Shown here piece after piece: positions 24,649-32,906 of a stretch of DNA of 41,313 nt. This DNA is from Oceanobacter mangrovi (GTDB lineage: Bacteria; Pseudomonadota; Gammaproteobacteria; Pseudomonadales; Oceanobacteraceae), in assembly GCF_019740315.1 (NCBI RefSeq), contig NZ_JAHXZR010000016.1, positions 1 through 41,313 of the forward strand, written 5' to 3'. The position numbers and the translations under genes are program-made. The notes below the pieces were generated by a model, which did not search any database, was not told the origin of the DNA, and was given only the letters and a program-made list of their open reading frames with translations. Numbering within the stretch: position 1 is the first letter of the stretch; each line of letters opens with the position of its first letter.

Positions 24649-25752
24649 ATGTCACTGTTGCTGAGATCCGCTTGTCGGGCCGATCTGGCGTCCTTGTTGG
24701 CGCTGGAAAAACTCTGCTTTGATTCTGATCGCTTATCGCGCCGCAGCTTTATCCATTTTATGGATCATGGTCATGCGGAAGTGCTGGTGGCAGAAGAGGC
24801 TGGCGAGTTGCTGGGGTATGCGATTGTGATGTTTCGCCGCGGAACCTGGCTGGCGCGAGTCTATTCGCTGGCCGTCAACCCCAATGCCCGTGGCAAAGGC
24901 GTTGCGAAAGCCTTGATGGAGGCATCGGAGCAGGCCGCGCGTGATCAGCAATGCCGCTTTATTCGACTGGAAGTCAGCACTCGTAACGAAGCTGCGCTGG
25001 GCTTGTACAAGGCCATGGGCTATCGCCATCGGCTGACACTGCCGGAATATTATGAAAACGGCGACGACGGCTGGCGGATGGAAAAAATTCTTCATCGAAA
25101 TCTGGCCAGCTTGCCGAAACCGACTGCCTATTATGAGCAGACCACCGATTTTACCTGTGGCCCGGCCTGTTTGATGATGGCGCTGAAAACCCTCAACCCC
25201 AACTCGCTGATGAACCAGCGTGAGGAGCTGCAAATCTGGCGCGAAGCGACCACGATTTTCATGACCTCCGGTCATGGTGGCTGTTCGCCGTACGGCCTGG
25301 CCTTGAGTGCCTTCGAGCGTGGCGCTCAAGTCGCCTTGTATGCCGAACACAATGGCATTCCGTTTGTTGACAGCGTGCGTGACCAGCGCAAGAAGGTTGT
25401 GATCGAACGGGTGCATCAGGATTTTCTCGGCCGGCTGCAAGACTCCGACGTGGTAATGCACCATCAGGCCATATCCCGCGAGCAGATCTTGCAGGCGTTA
25501 GGGCAGGGCAAGGTATTGCTGATGTTGATCAGCACCTGGCGACTGAACCGCAACAAGGCACCGCACTGGGTGGTGGTAACGGCGGCTGACGACCGCTACG
25601 TTTATTTGACGGACCCGGATTTCGACAAGGAACAGGGCCAAAGCCCGACAGACTACGTTGATGTACCGATTGGTCACGATGATTTTATGGCCATGACCCG
25701 TTTTGGCCGCCAGCAATTACGGGCAGCCCTGGTGATCGGCAAGGACAAGTAG
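24649..25752 (+). CDS. GNAT acetyltransferase fused to C39-like peptidase
   Basis: 367 residues from ATG 24649; the in-frame upstream extension lacks GNAT similarity and is ignored. Residues 1-150 form a GNAT domain (LARVYSLAVNPNARGKGVAKALM as acetyl-CoA motif A, and GLYKAMGYR). Residues about 155-360 form a papain-like C39-type domain with TTDFTCGPACLMMAL (C170), PHWVVVTAADD (H306) and TDPDFD (Asp). It should be cytoplasmic, as there is no signal peptide. It is divergent from the RimK-like ligase. In the known pairing the ligase, acetyltransferase and peptidase are thought to make and trim a modified peptide or protein, but the target is unidentified. Confidence 0.88.
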   Translation: MSLLLRSACRADLASLLALEKLCFDSDRLSRRSFIHFMDHGHAEVLVAEEAGELLGYAIVMFRRGTWLARVYSLAVNPNARGKGVAKALMEASEQAARDQQCRFIRLEVSTRNEAALGLYKAMGYRHRLTLPEYYENGDDGWRMEKILHRNLASLPKPTAYYEQTTDFTCGPACLMMALKTLNPNSLMNQREELQIWREATTIFMTSGHGGCSPYGLALSAFERGAQVALYAEHNGIPFVDSVRDQRKKVVIERVHQDFLGRLQDSDVVMHHQAISREQILQALGQGKVLLMLISTWRLNRNKAPHWVVVTAADDRYVYLTDPDFDKEQGQSPTDYVDVPIGHDDFMAMTRFGRQQLRAALVIGKDK

Positions 25753-25808
25753 GTATCCGCGCGTCTGGCATTACCACGCGGTATTTGTTCGGGTAAAACG
25801 AAGCGCAA

Positions 25809-25982
25809 TTCGTAGGTTGGATAAACGAGCGCAGCGAGTGCCATCCAACACGGCGTTGTCAGATGGCAGCCGCTTCGCGTCTTTATCTGACCTACAACGC
25901 TGCTATTCAACATACCAGGGTCGGGACATGTCCCGACAGCCGCTGTGATGTCATCAAAGCTGTTGTCCAGGCATGCCTGGAC
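25809..25982. repeat. Extragenic repeat cluster with three inverted elements
   Basis: This intergenic region holds a long imperfect stem-loop beginning CGTAGGTTGGATAAACGAGCG (25811 on), in which GTTGGAT pairs with ATCCAAC and outer GTAGG with CCTAC (25891-25895). Two perfect 18-bp palindromes follow: GTCGGGACATGTCCCGAC (25920-25937) and GTCCAGGCATGCCTGGAC (25965-25982). The first element looks like a widespread bacterial extragenic repeat. No gene is present. It lies between two convergent genes. Confidence 0.65.
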
Positions 25983-26038
25983 CCTACGAAAGCATGATCA
26001 ACCAGGCAGTTTGGGCCGTGCCCAACGGAGAGGGATTA

Positions 26039-27343
26039 TCAGGCGCTCTCGCACCAGGCTTTGCCAAATACCAGATCGCTGCGAATCTCACTGATATCTG
26101 CTTGTTGGCCGAGCAATTCAAAGTACCAGCCGGAATCCATCACATCGCCGACACACAAGACGCCAACGATGCGGTTGTCGCGAATCACCAGCTTTTTATA
26201 AACGCCAATGGCGAGATCTTGCAGGTCGATGACGTCGTCGCCGTCTTCCGCTTCAAAACGTCCCATGCTGTGCATGTCGACGCCGGAAACCTTGAGTTTG
26301 GTGAGGTGATCTTGTTCGGCGTAGTGCAGCGGCTGGTGTTCGAGTTTGCTGTTGCCATAACGGCGCAACTCTCGCGCCAGGGTTTTCGCCTGTTCCCAGA
26401 TCGGCGCCACCAGACCATAAGTCGCGCCTTCAAATTCGCAGCATTCGCCAAGGCTGAAGACATCCGGCGCGGAGGTCTGCATCAGGCTATTGACGCAAAT
26501 CCCCCGGTTGCTGTGAATGCCCGCGGCTCTGGCCAGTTCGGCGTTGGGAATAATGCCGGTGGCGAACACCACCAGGTCGGTTTTCAGCGTTTCGGTAGTG
26601 CCGGTTTTACGGACTTCAAATTCGATGGCATTGGCGATGTTATCTTTCTGGCCATTTTCGCGGCTGTTTTCACTGCTATTGCAGAGCTGGGCGTTGATTT
26701 TCAGCGGACTGATGCCTGTTCGAACATCAATGCCACGTTGTTCCAGCTCGCGCTGCAAAATGCCGGACGCCACAGCATCCAGCTGGCGGTTCATCAACAC
26801 TGGATTGCGGTGCATCAGCGTCACCTTGATGCCCTGGGCTTGCAGGCCAACGGCGGCTTCTACTCCCAGCAGGCCAGCGCCAATCACCGTAGCGTGCTGA
26901 ATATGATCGACCGAAGCCAGCATTGCATCGACGTCTGTCATGGTGCGGAAGCCAAGCACATTGACGGGCAAGGTATCACCATCTGTCCCCGGCATTGATG
27001 GAATTGCCGAACGTGAACCGGTTGCCAGCAGCAGGGCATCATAGTCGAACACCTGTCCGGTCTGGCAAATCACCTGACGGTTTTCCGTGTTGATCGACGC
27101 GACGGGTGTACTCAGATGTACCTGGATACGACGCTGTTGATACCACAACGAGTTGTGCGGTGTAATCGCTGCGAGGGTGGTTTCACGGGCGAGTAGTGGT
27201 GAGAGCATGATGCGGTTGTAATGAGGGATCGCCTCGTCACTGAGCACATGAATGGTCTCGAACGGGTGATCGATACCCAGTTGTTCGAGTACCCGATTAG
27301 ATGCCATACCATTTCCAATAACGACCAGTGTGTTGGTTGTCAT
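26039..27343 (-). CDS. FAD-dependent NAD(P)H oxidoreductase of the nitrate/nitrite assimilation type
   Basis: 434 residues from ATG 27343 (GAGAGAA upstream). Two dinucleotide-binding folds are visible: LVVIGNGMASNRVLE at the N-terminus (FAD) and ATVIGAGLLGVEAAVGL near 150 (NAD(P)H), plus ATGSRSAIP, FATGIIPNAELA and SAPDVFSLGECCEFEG (FAD ribityl). It resembles the N-terminal half of NirB and the NasC-type electron-transfer subunit of assimilatory nitrate reductase, but has no C-terminal iron-sulfur or siroheme domain. It is the last gene of the nitrate operon; the catalytic nitrate and nitrite reductase genes are not in the window. Confidence 0.82.
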   Translation of the reverse strand: MTTNTLVVIGNGMASNRVLEQLGIDHPFETIHVLSDEAIPHYNRIMLSPLLARETTLAAITPHNSLWYQQRRIQVHLSTPVASINTENRQVICQTGQVFDYDALLLATGSRSAIPSMPGTDGDTLPVNVLGFRTMTDVDAMLASVDHIQHATVIGAGLLGVEAAVGLQAQGIKVTLMHRNPVLMNRQLDAVASGILQRELEQRGIDVRTGISPLKINAQLCNSSENSRENGQKDNIANAIEFEVRKTGTTETLKTDLVVFATGIIPNAELARAAGIHSNRGICVNSLMQTSAPDVFSLGECCEFEGATYGLVAPIWEQAKTLARELRRYGNSKLEHQPLHYAEQDHLTKLKVSGVDMHSMGRFEAEDGDDVIDLQDLAIGVYKKLVIRDNRIVGVLCVGDVMDSGWYFELLGQQADISEIRSDLVFGKAWCESA

Positions 27344-27466
27344 TTCTCTCACTCGCTTGAAATATGTAAAAAGGGCCACTGCATCCTGGATACGGGGAGT
27401 GGCCAGAAACCAATCACGACCTTGCGATTGGGAGCATCTCAGCTATTTCGTTATTCAAATCAGACC

Positions 27467-28600
27467 TCAGAATTTCTTCTGCGCCCAGAGCCACATCTTA
27501 TCGGTATCGGTACCTGTATCTCCCTTCGAGTACATGGCGCTTTTGATGCCGACAGCTGCGGTTTTACCGATATTTTTGGAGACCAGCAAATCCAGTTCGG
27601 AACCCAGATCGGCACCGCCTTCGTCAGCACCAAATTCATGATACATACCCAGCAGCTTGATGCCCTTGATGGTACCGACCGCTTTCAGATATGTATCGGT
27701 GAGGCCAGAGGTCGGAGTGGTCAGGAATTTGTCGGCCCAACCATTAAAGGCGTGTTTGGTCGCCAATGAGGTCTGGAAGCCATAGTTGCCGTCGTCACTA
27801 CCCAATACTTCATGGCCAACGAACACTTTGGCGGCCCCCATTGTGGTACCCAGCTCCAGCGCCAGGTAGCTGGCATCGAACTTGTCGGTCGATTGTTGGG
27901 CGTAGCTGGCAGAATACATCAGGCCGCTGACCTTGCCATTCACACTGGCACCGAGGGTGTCGTCTTTAGCATCGGTATCATCGTTTTTAAGCAGATAGCC
28001 AAAGCCTGTGAGGGTGAATGCATCGGAAGCTTTCCAGGCAACGTTCAGCAGGTGATCAGTCACATCAACTTCCTGAAACAGGATGCCGTTTACCTGATCC
28101 AGATAGGCGTAGGTCAGGCTGACGTTATTGATGCGGTAGTTGAGTTTGATAGCATCGTAGGTCTGTTCGTTTTGACGCCAGCCAACGTTACCAACAAAGC
28201 GGGCGTTATCCAGAATAATGCGCTGACGGCCAACAACGGCATCCAGGTCGTCGCTGTTATAGCTGATCTGGGCGCGGTTGATTTCGTTACCCACCGGATC
28301 GGCAACCGGGTCATAGCGATTATCCAGAGCCTGATAATCGTCGATAAAGGCATGCACCATTTCGTTTTCGAGCAGCAGCTTGAAGCCCTGGTAATTATCG
28401 CTTTCGTAGCCAATACGGGAACGCAAGGTCAATGCTGTCGCGGCGTCAGTACCACCTTCGGTGTCGTTGGTTTCATAACGCAGACGGACGTCGAGCAGCA
28501 TCTTGCCGCCTTCAATGGCATCCATAATCGAAGCGCTCACAACACCAGGCTGACTTGAGGCCAGAGCGACAGCAGTGAGTAGTAATGACTTGCGAAACAT
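27467..28600 (-). CDS. Outer-membrane porin of the nitrate operon (alginate-export-like)
   Basis: 377 residues from ATG 28600 with AAGGAG 7 bases upstream. It has a signal peptide (FRKSLLLTAVALASSQPGVVSAS), then beta-strands with DVRLRYETND, ALTLRSRIGYESDNYQGFKLLLENE and RAQISYNSDDLDAVVGRQRI, and a C-terminal Phe (WLWAQKKF). The pattern fits the alginate_exp-type porin superfamily. Its place between nrtD and an FAD reductase suggests it admits nitrate or nitrite to the periplasm. This is inferred from the operon, not from sequence motifs. Confidence 0.82.
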   Translation of the reverse strand: MFRKSLLLTAVALASSQPGVVSASIMDAIEGGKMLLDVRLRYETNDTEGGTDAATALTLRSRIGYESDNYQGFKLLLENEMVHAFIDDYQALDNRYDPVADPVGNEINRAQISYNSDDLDAVVGRQRIILDNARFVGNVGWRQNEQTYDAIKLNYRINNVSLTYAYLDQVNGILFQEVDVTDHLLNVAWKASDAFTLTGFGYLLKNDDTDAKDDTLGASVNGKVSGLMYSASYAQQSTDKFDASYLALELGTTMGAAKVFVGHEVLGSDDGNYGFQTSLATKHAFNGWADKFLTTPTSGLTDTYLKAVGTIKGIKLLGMYHEFGADEGGADLGSELDLLVSKNIGKTAAVGIKSAMYSKGDTGTDTDKMWLWAQKKF

Positions 28601-28764
28601 GTACATCTCCTTCATCGATGGTTGTAAAACAAGCTGGCGGGTCTTTTCAGGCCGCACGAAACCCGTCCTGCGACCTCTGTGGTCGCTGGACTGGCAGGGC
28701 AGCTGGCCCGTTTTTTTAGTGGTAGTAGTGTTGGACGACGTGACCGTTCAAGAGAATGAAACGA

Positions 28765-29604
28765 TCAGGCGACTTTGGTTTTGGCGTCGCCTTTTGCTTT
28801 TCTGGCGTCGGCGATGTGTTCAACTTTTTTTTGCTTTTCATAGAGGAATTGCAACACCTGGCTGCGGTAGTGGTTGTAGCGTGGATCGTCGGCCAGTTCG
28901 AGGCGGTTGCGTGGACGTTCCAGTTCAATATCAAGAATTTCACCGATGGTGGCCGCCGGGCCGTTGGTCATCATAACGATGCGGTCGGACAGCAGTACGG
29001 CTTCGTCAACATCGTGAGTAATCATAATGACGGTGTTGTTGAGCTCCTTCTGGATCTCCATCAGCGAGTCCTGCAGGTGCGCACGGGTGAGGGCGTCGAG
29101 TGCGCCGAATGGCTCATCCATCAGCAAGACGTCGGGTTCCATTGCCAGCGCACGGGCGATACCAACGCGTTGCTTCATGCCGCCGGAAATTTCATCCGGG
29201 CGTTTGTGCATGGCGTGATCCATGTGCACCAGATGCAGGTTGTGCTCGATCCATTCTTTCATTTCGGCTTTCGACTTCTTGCCCTGAAACACGGTTTTGA
29301 CCGCCAGTTCGACGTTCTGATAGGCCGTCAGCCATGGCAGCAGTGAGTGGTTCTGGAATACCACGGCGCGCTCAGGGCCAGGCTCGTTAACTTCCTTACC
29401 GTTCAGCACCACGCCGCCTTCGGTGGCTTGCAGCAAGCCAGCCACAATGTTCAGCACGGTGGATTTGCCGCAGCCGGAGTGGCCGATCAGGGAGATGTAT
29501 TCGCCTTTCTTGATCTTCAGGTTCACATCGCGGAGGGCGCGGAAAGAGCCTTTGGGAGTCTGGAATTCGATACCGCAGCTGGTGATGTCGAGAATTACGC
29601 TCAT
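28765..29604 (-). CDS. nrtD: Nitrate ABC transporter ATP-binding protein
   Basis: 279 residues from ATG 29604 (GGAG upstream). Walker A GHSGCGKST, Q-loop VVFQNHSLLPWLT, signature ISGGMKQRVGIARAL, Walker B VLLMDEPFGALDALT and the H-loop MITHDVDEA are all present. The FQNHSLLPWLTAYQNVELAV stretch is typical of NrtD/TauB/SsuB-group ATPases. It powers nitrate (or nitrite/cyanate) import with NrtA and NrtB. The second ATPase with a fused binding domain (NrtC) of cyanobacteria is absent, so NrtD probably works as a homodimer. Confidence 0.93.
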   Translation of the reverse strand: MSVILDITSCGIEFQTPKGSFRALRDVNLKIKKGEYISLIGHSGCGKSTVLNIVAGLLQATEGGVVLNGKEVNEPGPERAVVFQNHSLLPWLTAYQNVELAVKTVFQGKKSKAEMKEWIEHNLHLVHMDHAMHKRPDEISGGMKQRVGIARALAMEPDVLLMDEPFGALDALTRAHLQDSLMEIQKELNNTVIMITHDVDEAVLLSDRIVMMTNGPAATIGEILDIELERPRNRLELADDPRYNHYRSQVLQFLYEKQKKVEHIADARKAKGDAKTKVA

Positions 29605-29660
29605 GTTTTTCTCCATTGAGCGGCTCGGCCGCTCAGCTGATTAATTTATAGTCTGGCGTC

Positions 29661-30665
29661 TTAGCGGATATCTGCTTTCTTGTCCCAGCTCACCGCCTTC
29701 TGGATGCTCAGCATCACGCGGTCGAGCAGGAAGCCGATAAAACCAATGGTCAGTACTGCCACCATGATGCGGCCAAGCGAATCGGAAGAACCGTTCTGGA
29801 ATTCATCCCAGACGAATTTGCCGAGGCCGGGGTTCTGCGCCAGCATTTCTGCCGCGATCAGCACCATCCAGGCGATGCTCAGTGACAACCGCAGACCGGT
29901 GAAGATCATCGGAATGGAGGATGGCAACACGATCTTGATGACGTGAGTCATAAAGCTCAGACGCAGCACTTTGGAAACGTTTTGCAGATCCGGTGAAATC
30001 GACGCCACGCCTACTGAGGTGTTGATCAGGGTTGGCCACAGCGAGCACAGCATGACGGTGATCATGGAGTTGATGAATGACTTCGGCACGGTTGGGTCGT
30101 CAGACACATACAGGGCAGACACCACCATGGTAACCAGTGGCAGCCAGGCCAGTGGCGATACCGGTTTGAAAATCTGGATGACCGGGTTAAACGCGGCGTT
30201 CAGGGTTGGGCTCAGGCCGGTCAGAATGCCCAGTGGAATGGCAATCAGGGAAGCCAGCACAAAGCCGGACAGTACAGTGATCAGGCTGGTGCCGATCTGG
30301 TCGAAGTAAGTTGGCTTGCCGGTGTAAGGGCGAATTTTCGCTTCGTAGTTCGGGTCCTGCGCCAGTCGTGCGGCGTTGCGTTCTTCCTGACGCTGGTAGA
30401 AGGCGTCGGCCTTGTCGCGTTCTTCGTAGTGTTCGGCGATCAGGCCTTTGGCTTGTTCGTAAACGTCGGATGGGCCAGGAAAGTTGCCCAGTGAGGTTTC
30501 AATGTTGCTGGCCGCGGCGTGCCAGATCATCAGGAACACCAGAATTCCAGCCAGCGGTACGCCGATGGCTTTGATGATGACCTGAATGTTGTGGGCAACG
30601 TCGTCGCCTTTGGCGATTTTTACCATGGGCTCGATCCAGCTGATGTTGGCCAATGCAATGTTCAT
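29661..30665 (-). CDS. nrtB: Nitrate ABC transporter permease
   Basis: 334 residues. A first membrane segment at about 32-52 is followed by a roughly 70-residue periplasmic loop (about 55-120), then five further hydrophobic segments with the permease motif EMLAQNPGLGKFVWDEF near the cytoplasmic EAA loop. PVSPLAWLPLVTM and the C-terminal LLDRVMLSIQKAVSW are typical of the NrtB/SsuC branch. The first ATG at 30665 is kept; a downstream Met at residue 14 is less likely. It sits 56 bases before nrtD on the same transcript. Confidence 0.92.
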   Translation of the reverse strand: MNIALANISWIEPMVKIAKGDDVAHNIQVIIKAIGVPLAGILVFLMIWHAAASNIETSLGNFPGPSDVYEQAKGLIAEHYEERDKADAFYQRQEERNAARLAQDPNYEAKIRPYTGKPTYFDQIGTSLITVLSGFVLASLIAIPLGILTGLSPTLNAAFNPVIQIFKPVSPLAWLPLVTMVVSALYVSDDPTVPKSFINSMITVMLCSLWPTLINTSVGVASISPDLQNVSKVLRLSFMTHVIKIVLPSSIPMIFTGLRLSLSIAWMVLIAAEMLAQNPGLGKFVWDEFQNGSSDSLGRIMVAVLTIGFIGFLLDRVMLSIQKAVSWDKKADIR

Positions 30666-30816
30666 ATTTCTCTCCTGCAGCGGGAAAGTCCCGCCGGGCA
30701 GTGTGGTGGCAGAGCGGTGAGGCCGCTCACATCGCCCGGTTTTGGGGTTAGGGTTTTGGGTTGATCCATTCGCGGGAATGGATCGGTTCAGTCCTGGTGT
30801 TTTCTATGCCATATAG

Positions 30817-30837
30817 ATCCCGGGGCAAGCCCGGGAT
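30817..30837. repeat. REP-like palindrome between nrtA and nrtB
   Basis: ATCCCGGG (30817-30824) pairs with CCCGGGAT (30830-30837) across GCAAG. It lies in the 182-base gap between nrtA and nrtB, 11 bases past the nrtA stop. Such hairpins can stabilise the upstream message and raise binding-protein levels over permease; that role is inference. Confidence 0.7.
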
Positions 30838-30847
30838 GACCTGCGGA

Positions 30848-32233
30848 TCAAATCTTGTCTGCACCTTTCAGACCGATCTTGAACTTGTTGAGGTACTCGT
30901 TGGGCTTGCTGCCGTCGTAGGTTACACCGTCGATAAACTGGGTCTGTGGTGCCTTGAAGCCGGTTTCGGTGGCGAAATCCGGGAAGTCTTTTGCCTGTAC
31001 CTTGCCTTCAGCAATCAGCTCTTTGGCAGCGCTGGCATAGATGTCCGGGCGATACACTTTTTTGGCGGTGTCCATGTACCAGCTGTCTGGCTTCTGTTCG
31101 GCGATCTGGCCCCAGCGACGCATTTGGGTCAGGTACCAGATGGCGTCGGAGTAGTAGGGGTAAGTGGCGTTGTGACGGAAGAAAACGTTGAAGTCAGGTA
31201 CTTCGCGCTTGTCGCCTTTTTCATACTCGAAGGTGCCGGTCATGGAGTTGGCGATGACGTCGTAATCCGCGCCCACATAAGCTGGCTTGGACAGAATCTT
31301 CACGGCTTCCGGGCGGTTGCCGTTGTTGTTGGCATCCAGCCACTGGGCCGCACGAATCAGCGCCTTGACCACTTTCTTGTGGGTGATCGGGTATTTGTCA
31401 GCCCAGGCTTTCGATACACCAAAAACTTTTTCCGGGTTGTCTTTCCAGATTTCGTAGTCGGTGATGACGGGCACGCCAATGCCCTTGAATACGGCTTGCT
31501 GGTTCCAGGGTTCACCAACGCAATAACCATAAATGGTGCCGGCCTCCAGCGTGGCTGGCATTTGTGGTGGCGGTGTTACTGACAGCAGCGCGTCGGCACT
31601 GATCTGGCCGGAGGTGTCGCCTTTGGCTGGGGCGTAATAACCCGGGTTGATGCCACCGGCAGCAAGCCAATAACGCAGCTCATAGTTGTGGGTGGAAACC
31701 GGGAACACCATGCCCATGTTGAACGGCTTGCCTTCTTTCTTGTACTTGTCGACCACGGGCTTGAGGTAGTCAGCCTTGATAGGGTGTACTGGTTTGCCGT
31801 TGGCGTCTTTCGGAATGTGCGGTTTCATCTGTTCCCAAATGTCGTTGGAAACCGTGATGCCGTTGCCGTTCAGGTCCATGGAGAAGGCAGTAATGATGTG
31901 GGCCTGGGTACCAAAACCAATGGTTGCGCCGAGCGGCTGACCTGCCAGCATATGAGCGCCGTCGAGCTGGCCATCGATCACGCGGTCGAGCAGCACTTTC
32001 CAGTTGGCCTGGGCTTCCAGGGTGACGTATAGACCTTCGTCCTCGAAGTAGCCTTTTTCATAGGCAATCGCGAGAGGGGCCATGTCGGTCAGTTTGATAA
32101 AGCCGAATTTCAGTTCTTCCTTCTCGGCGTATTCCACGGCGCTGGCCAGTGGGGCAGACAGGGTGGCCAGACCGGTTGCTACGACTGCTACGCTTTTCAA
32201 CAGGCTGCGGCGCAGCTGGTTAATTCCTCGCAT
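30848..32233 (-). CDS. nrtA: Nitrate ABC transporter substrate-binding protein
   Basis: 461 residues of the NrtA/CmpA family. The N-terminus [32 protein letters not shown] has a twin-arginine-like RR and an ASA cleavage site, so export to the periplasm by Tat or Sec. Conserved family blocks are [65 protein letters not shown] and [30 protein letters not shown]. No lipobox, so it is free in the periplasm or membrane-associated by contact. GAGAGGA precedes the ATG. The 155-base leader carries a regulatory structure (see separate entries). NasS nitrate sensors are homologous, but the operon position supports a transport role. Confidence 0.92.
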   Translation of the reverse strand: MRGINQLRRSLLKSVAVVATGLATLSAPLASAVEYAEKEELKFGFIKLTDMAPLAIAYEKGYFEDEGLYVTLEAQANWKVLLDRVIDGQLDGAHMLAGQPLGATIGFGTQAHIITAFSMDLNGNGITVSNDIWEQMKPHIPKDANGKPVHPIKADYLKPVVDKYKKEGKPFNMGMVFPVSTHNYELRYWLAAGGINPGYYAPAKGDTSGQISADALLSVTPPPQMPATLEAGTIYGYCVGEPWNQQAVFKGIGVPVITDYEIWKDNPEKVFGVSKAWADKYPITHKKVVKALIRAAQWLDANNNGNRPEAVKILSKPAYVGADYDVIANSMTGTFEYEKGDKREVPDFNVFFRHNATYPYYSDAIWYLTQMRRWGQIAEQKPDSWYMDTAKKVYRPDIYASAAKELIAEGKVQAKDFPDFATETGFKAPQTQFIDGVTYDGSKPNEYLNKFKIGLKGADKI

Positions 32234-32266
32234 GGTGCGTCCTCTCTCGGTAAAAAAATTCAGGCC

Positions 32267-32307
32267 AAAAAAAAGGCGCCTGCAACGAAAACGTTGCAGG
32301 CGCCTTT
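32267..32307 (-). terminator. Attenuator hairpin in the nrtA leader
   Basis: On the minus strand a perfect 16-bp stem (32292-32307 with 32272-32287, sequence AAAGGCGCCTGCAACG) closes on a TTTT loop and runs into eight U (A-run 32267-32274). It is a textbook intrinsic terminator, but it lies 34 bases upstream of the nrtA start, inside the operon leader, so it must be overcome for expression. Confidence 0.9.
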
Positions 32308-32328
32308 GCCTGATTCGGATTGTGTGGT

Positions 32329-32384
32329 GAACGCAATCGACTGTGATGCGCTCTACCGGAAAATTGTGTCGCCCGCCATTGGGC
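32329..32384 (-). promoter_or_regulatory. Candidate ANTAR-type double hexaloop in the nrtA leader
   Basis: Reading the minus strand, hairpin P1 (32384-32371) has a GCCC/GGGC stem and the six-base loop AATGGC. Hairpin P2 (32353-32329) has a 9-bp stem with one bulged U and the six-base loop ACAGTC. Both loops carry A at position 1 and G at position 4, the known requirement for RNA recognition by ANTAR antiterminators such as NasR, NasT and EutV. The attenuator hairpin follows 22 bases later. In the published systems ligand-triggered ANTAR binding prevents termination. No ANTAR gene is in the window. Confidence 0.6.
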
Positions 32385-32399
32385 TGTTAATTCCCCTAA

Positions 32400-32415
32400 T
32401 ACAAGTCATGTGCCA
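32400..32415 (-). promoter_or_regulatory. Sigma-54-like promoter of the nitrate operon
   Basis: On the minus strand TGGCACATGACTTGTA matches the -24/-12 consensus TGGCAC-N5-TTGC, with T for the last C. A start about 12 bases on (near 32388) would fall directly before hairpin P1, so the leader would begin with the regulatory structure. This fits NtrC-dependent control by nitrogen supply. Confidence 0.55.
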
Positions 32416-32906
32416 ATAATCCGGCTAGCCGCCCTGCTTGTCGGCTGGTGTTGCTGAGCTGGTCGGCCTTTGTGATTCATGATCTGGCTTGGGGTGAATG
32501 GGCTTTGAGGCATTAATTTCCTTTAAAAATAATATCTTATAAGCCAGGATGAGCTGTTTTTGGGTTGTTTCTGAGCTGTTGTTTGGTCGGGCTTTGAGTC
32601 TTTGTAGCGGCTGACAATTTCGACAAAGATTGCGACCGGGCAGCAAAATTCCGTTTGCTGTTGTTGGTAACTATCTGTGCGTCGGTCGCTTTTGGCATTA
32701 GTCCGGCATGGCTTTGGTGCGTGCAAAATGAGCGCTTGCACAGCCAGTGTGCAATTTTTATCGACCAATCTGCGATTGAATGATGGAAATTCCGAGTTTT
32801 TTGCTTGGTTATTCTTTAGTCGGACGCCGGTTTTTGGGACAATAGGCCGCTTTCACTGTGGCGATCTGGCCGCAGTCATCTCCGTGATACCAAGAGCCTG
32901 TTTTCC
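32416..32906. other. Intergenic region between the divergent nrtA and ygiQ genes
   Basis: No gene is supported. It should hold upstream activator sites for the nitrate operon and the ygiQ promoter. The only clear structure is the terminator-like hairpin at 32736-32759. Confidence 0.45.
32736..32759 (+). terminator. Intrinsic terminator upstream of ygiQ
   Basis: TTGCACA (32736-32742) pairs with TGTGCAA (32748-32754), followed by five T. There is no plus-strand gene for 7 kb upstream, so it may end a small leader or untranslated RNA ahead of ygiQ. Confidence 0.5.
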
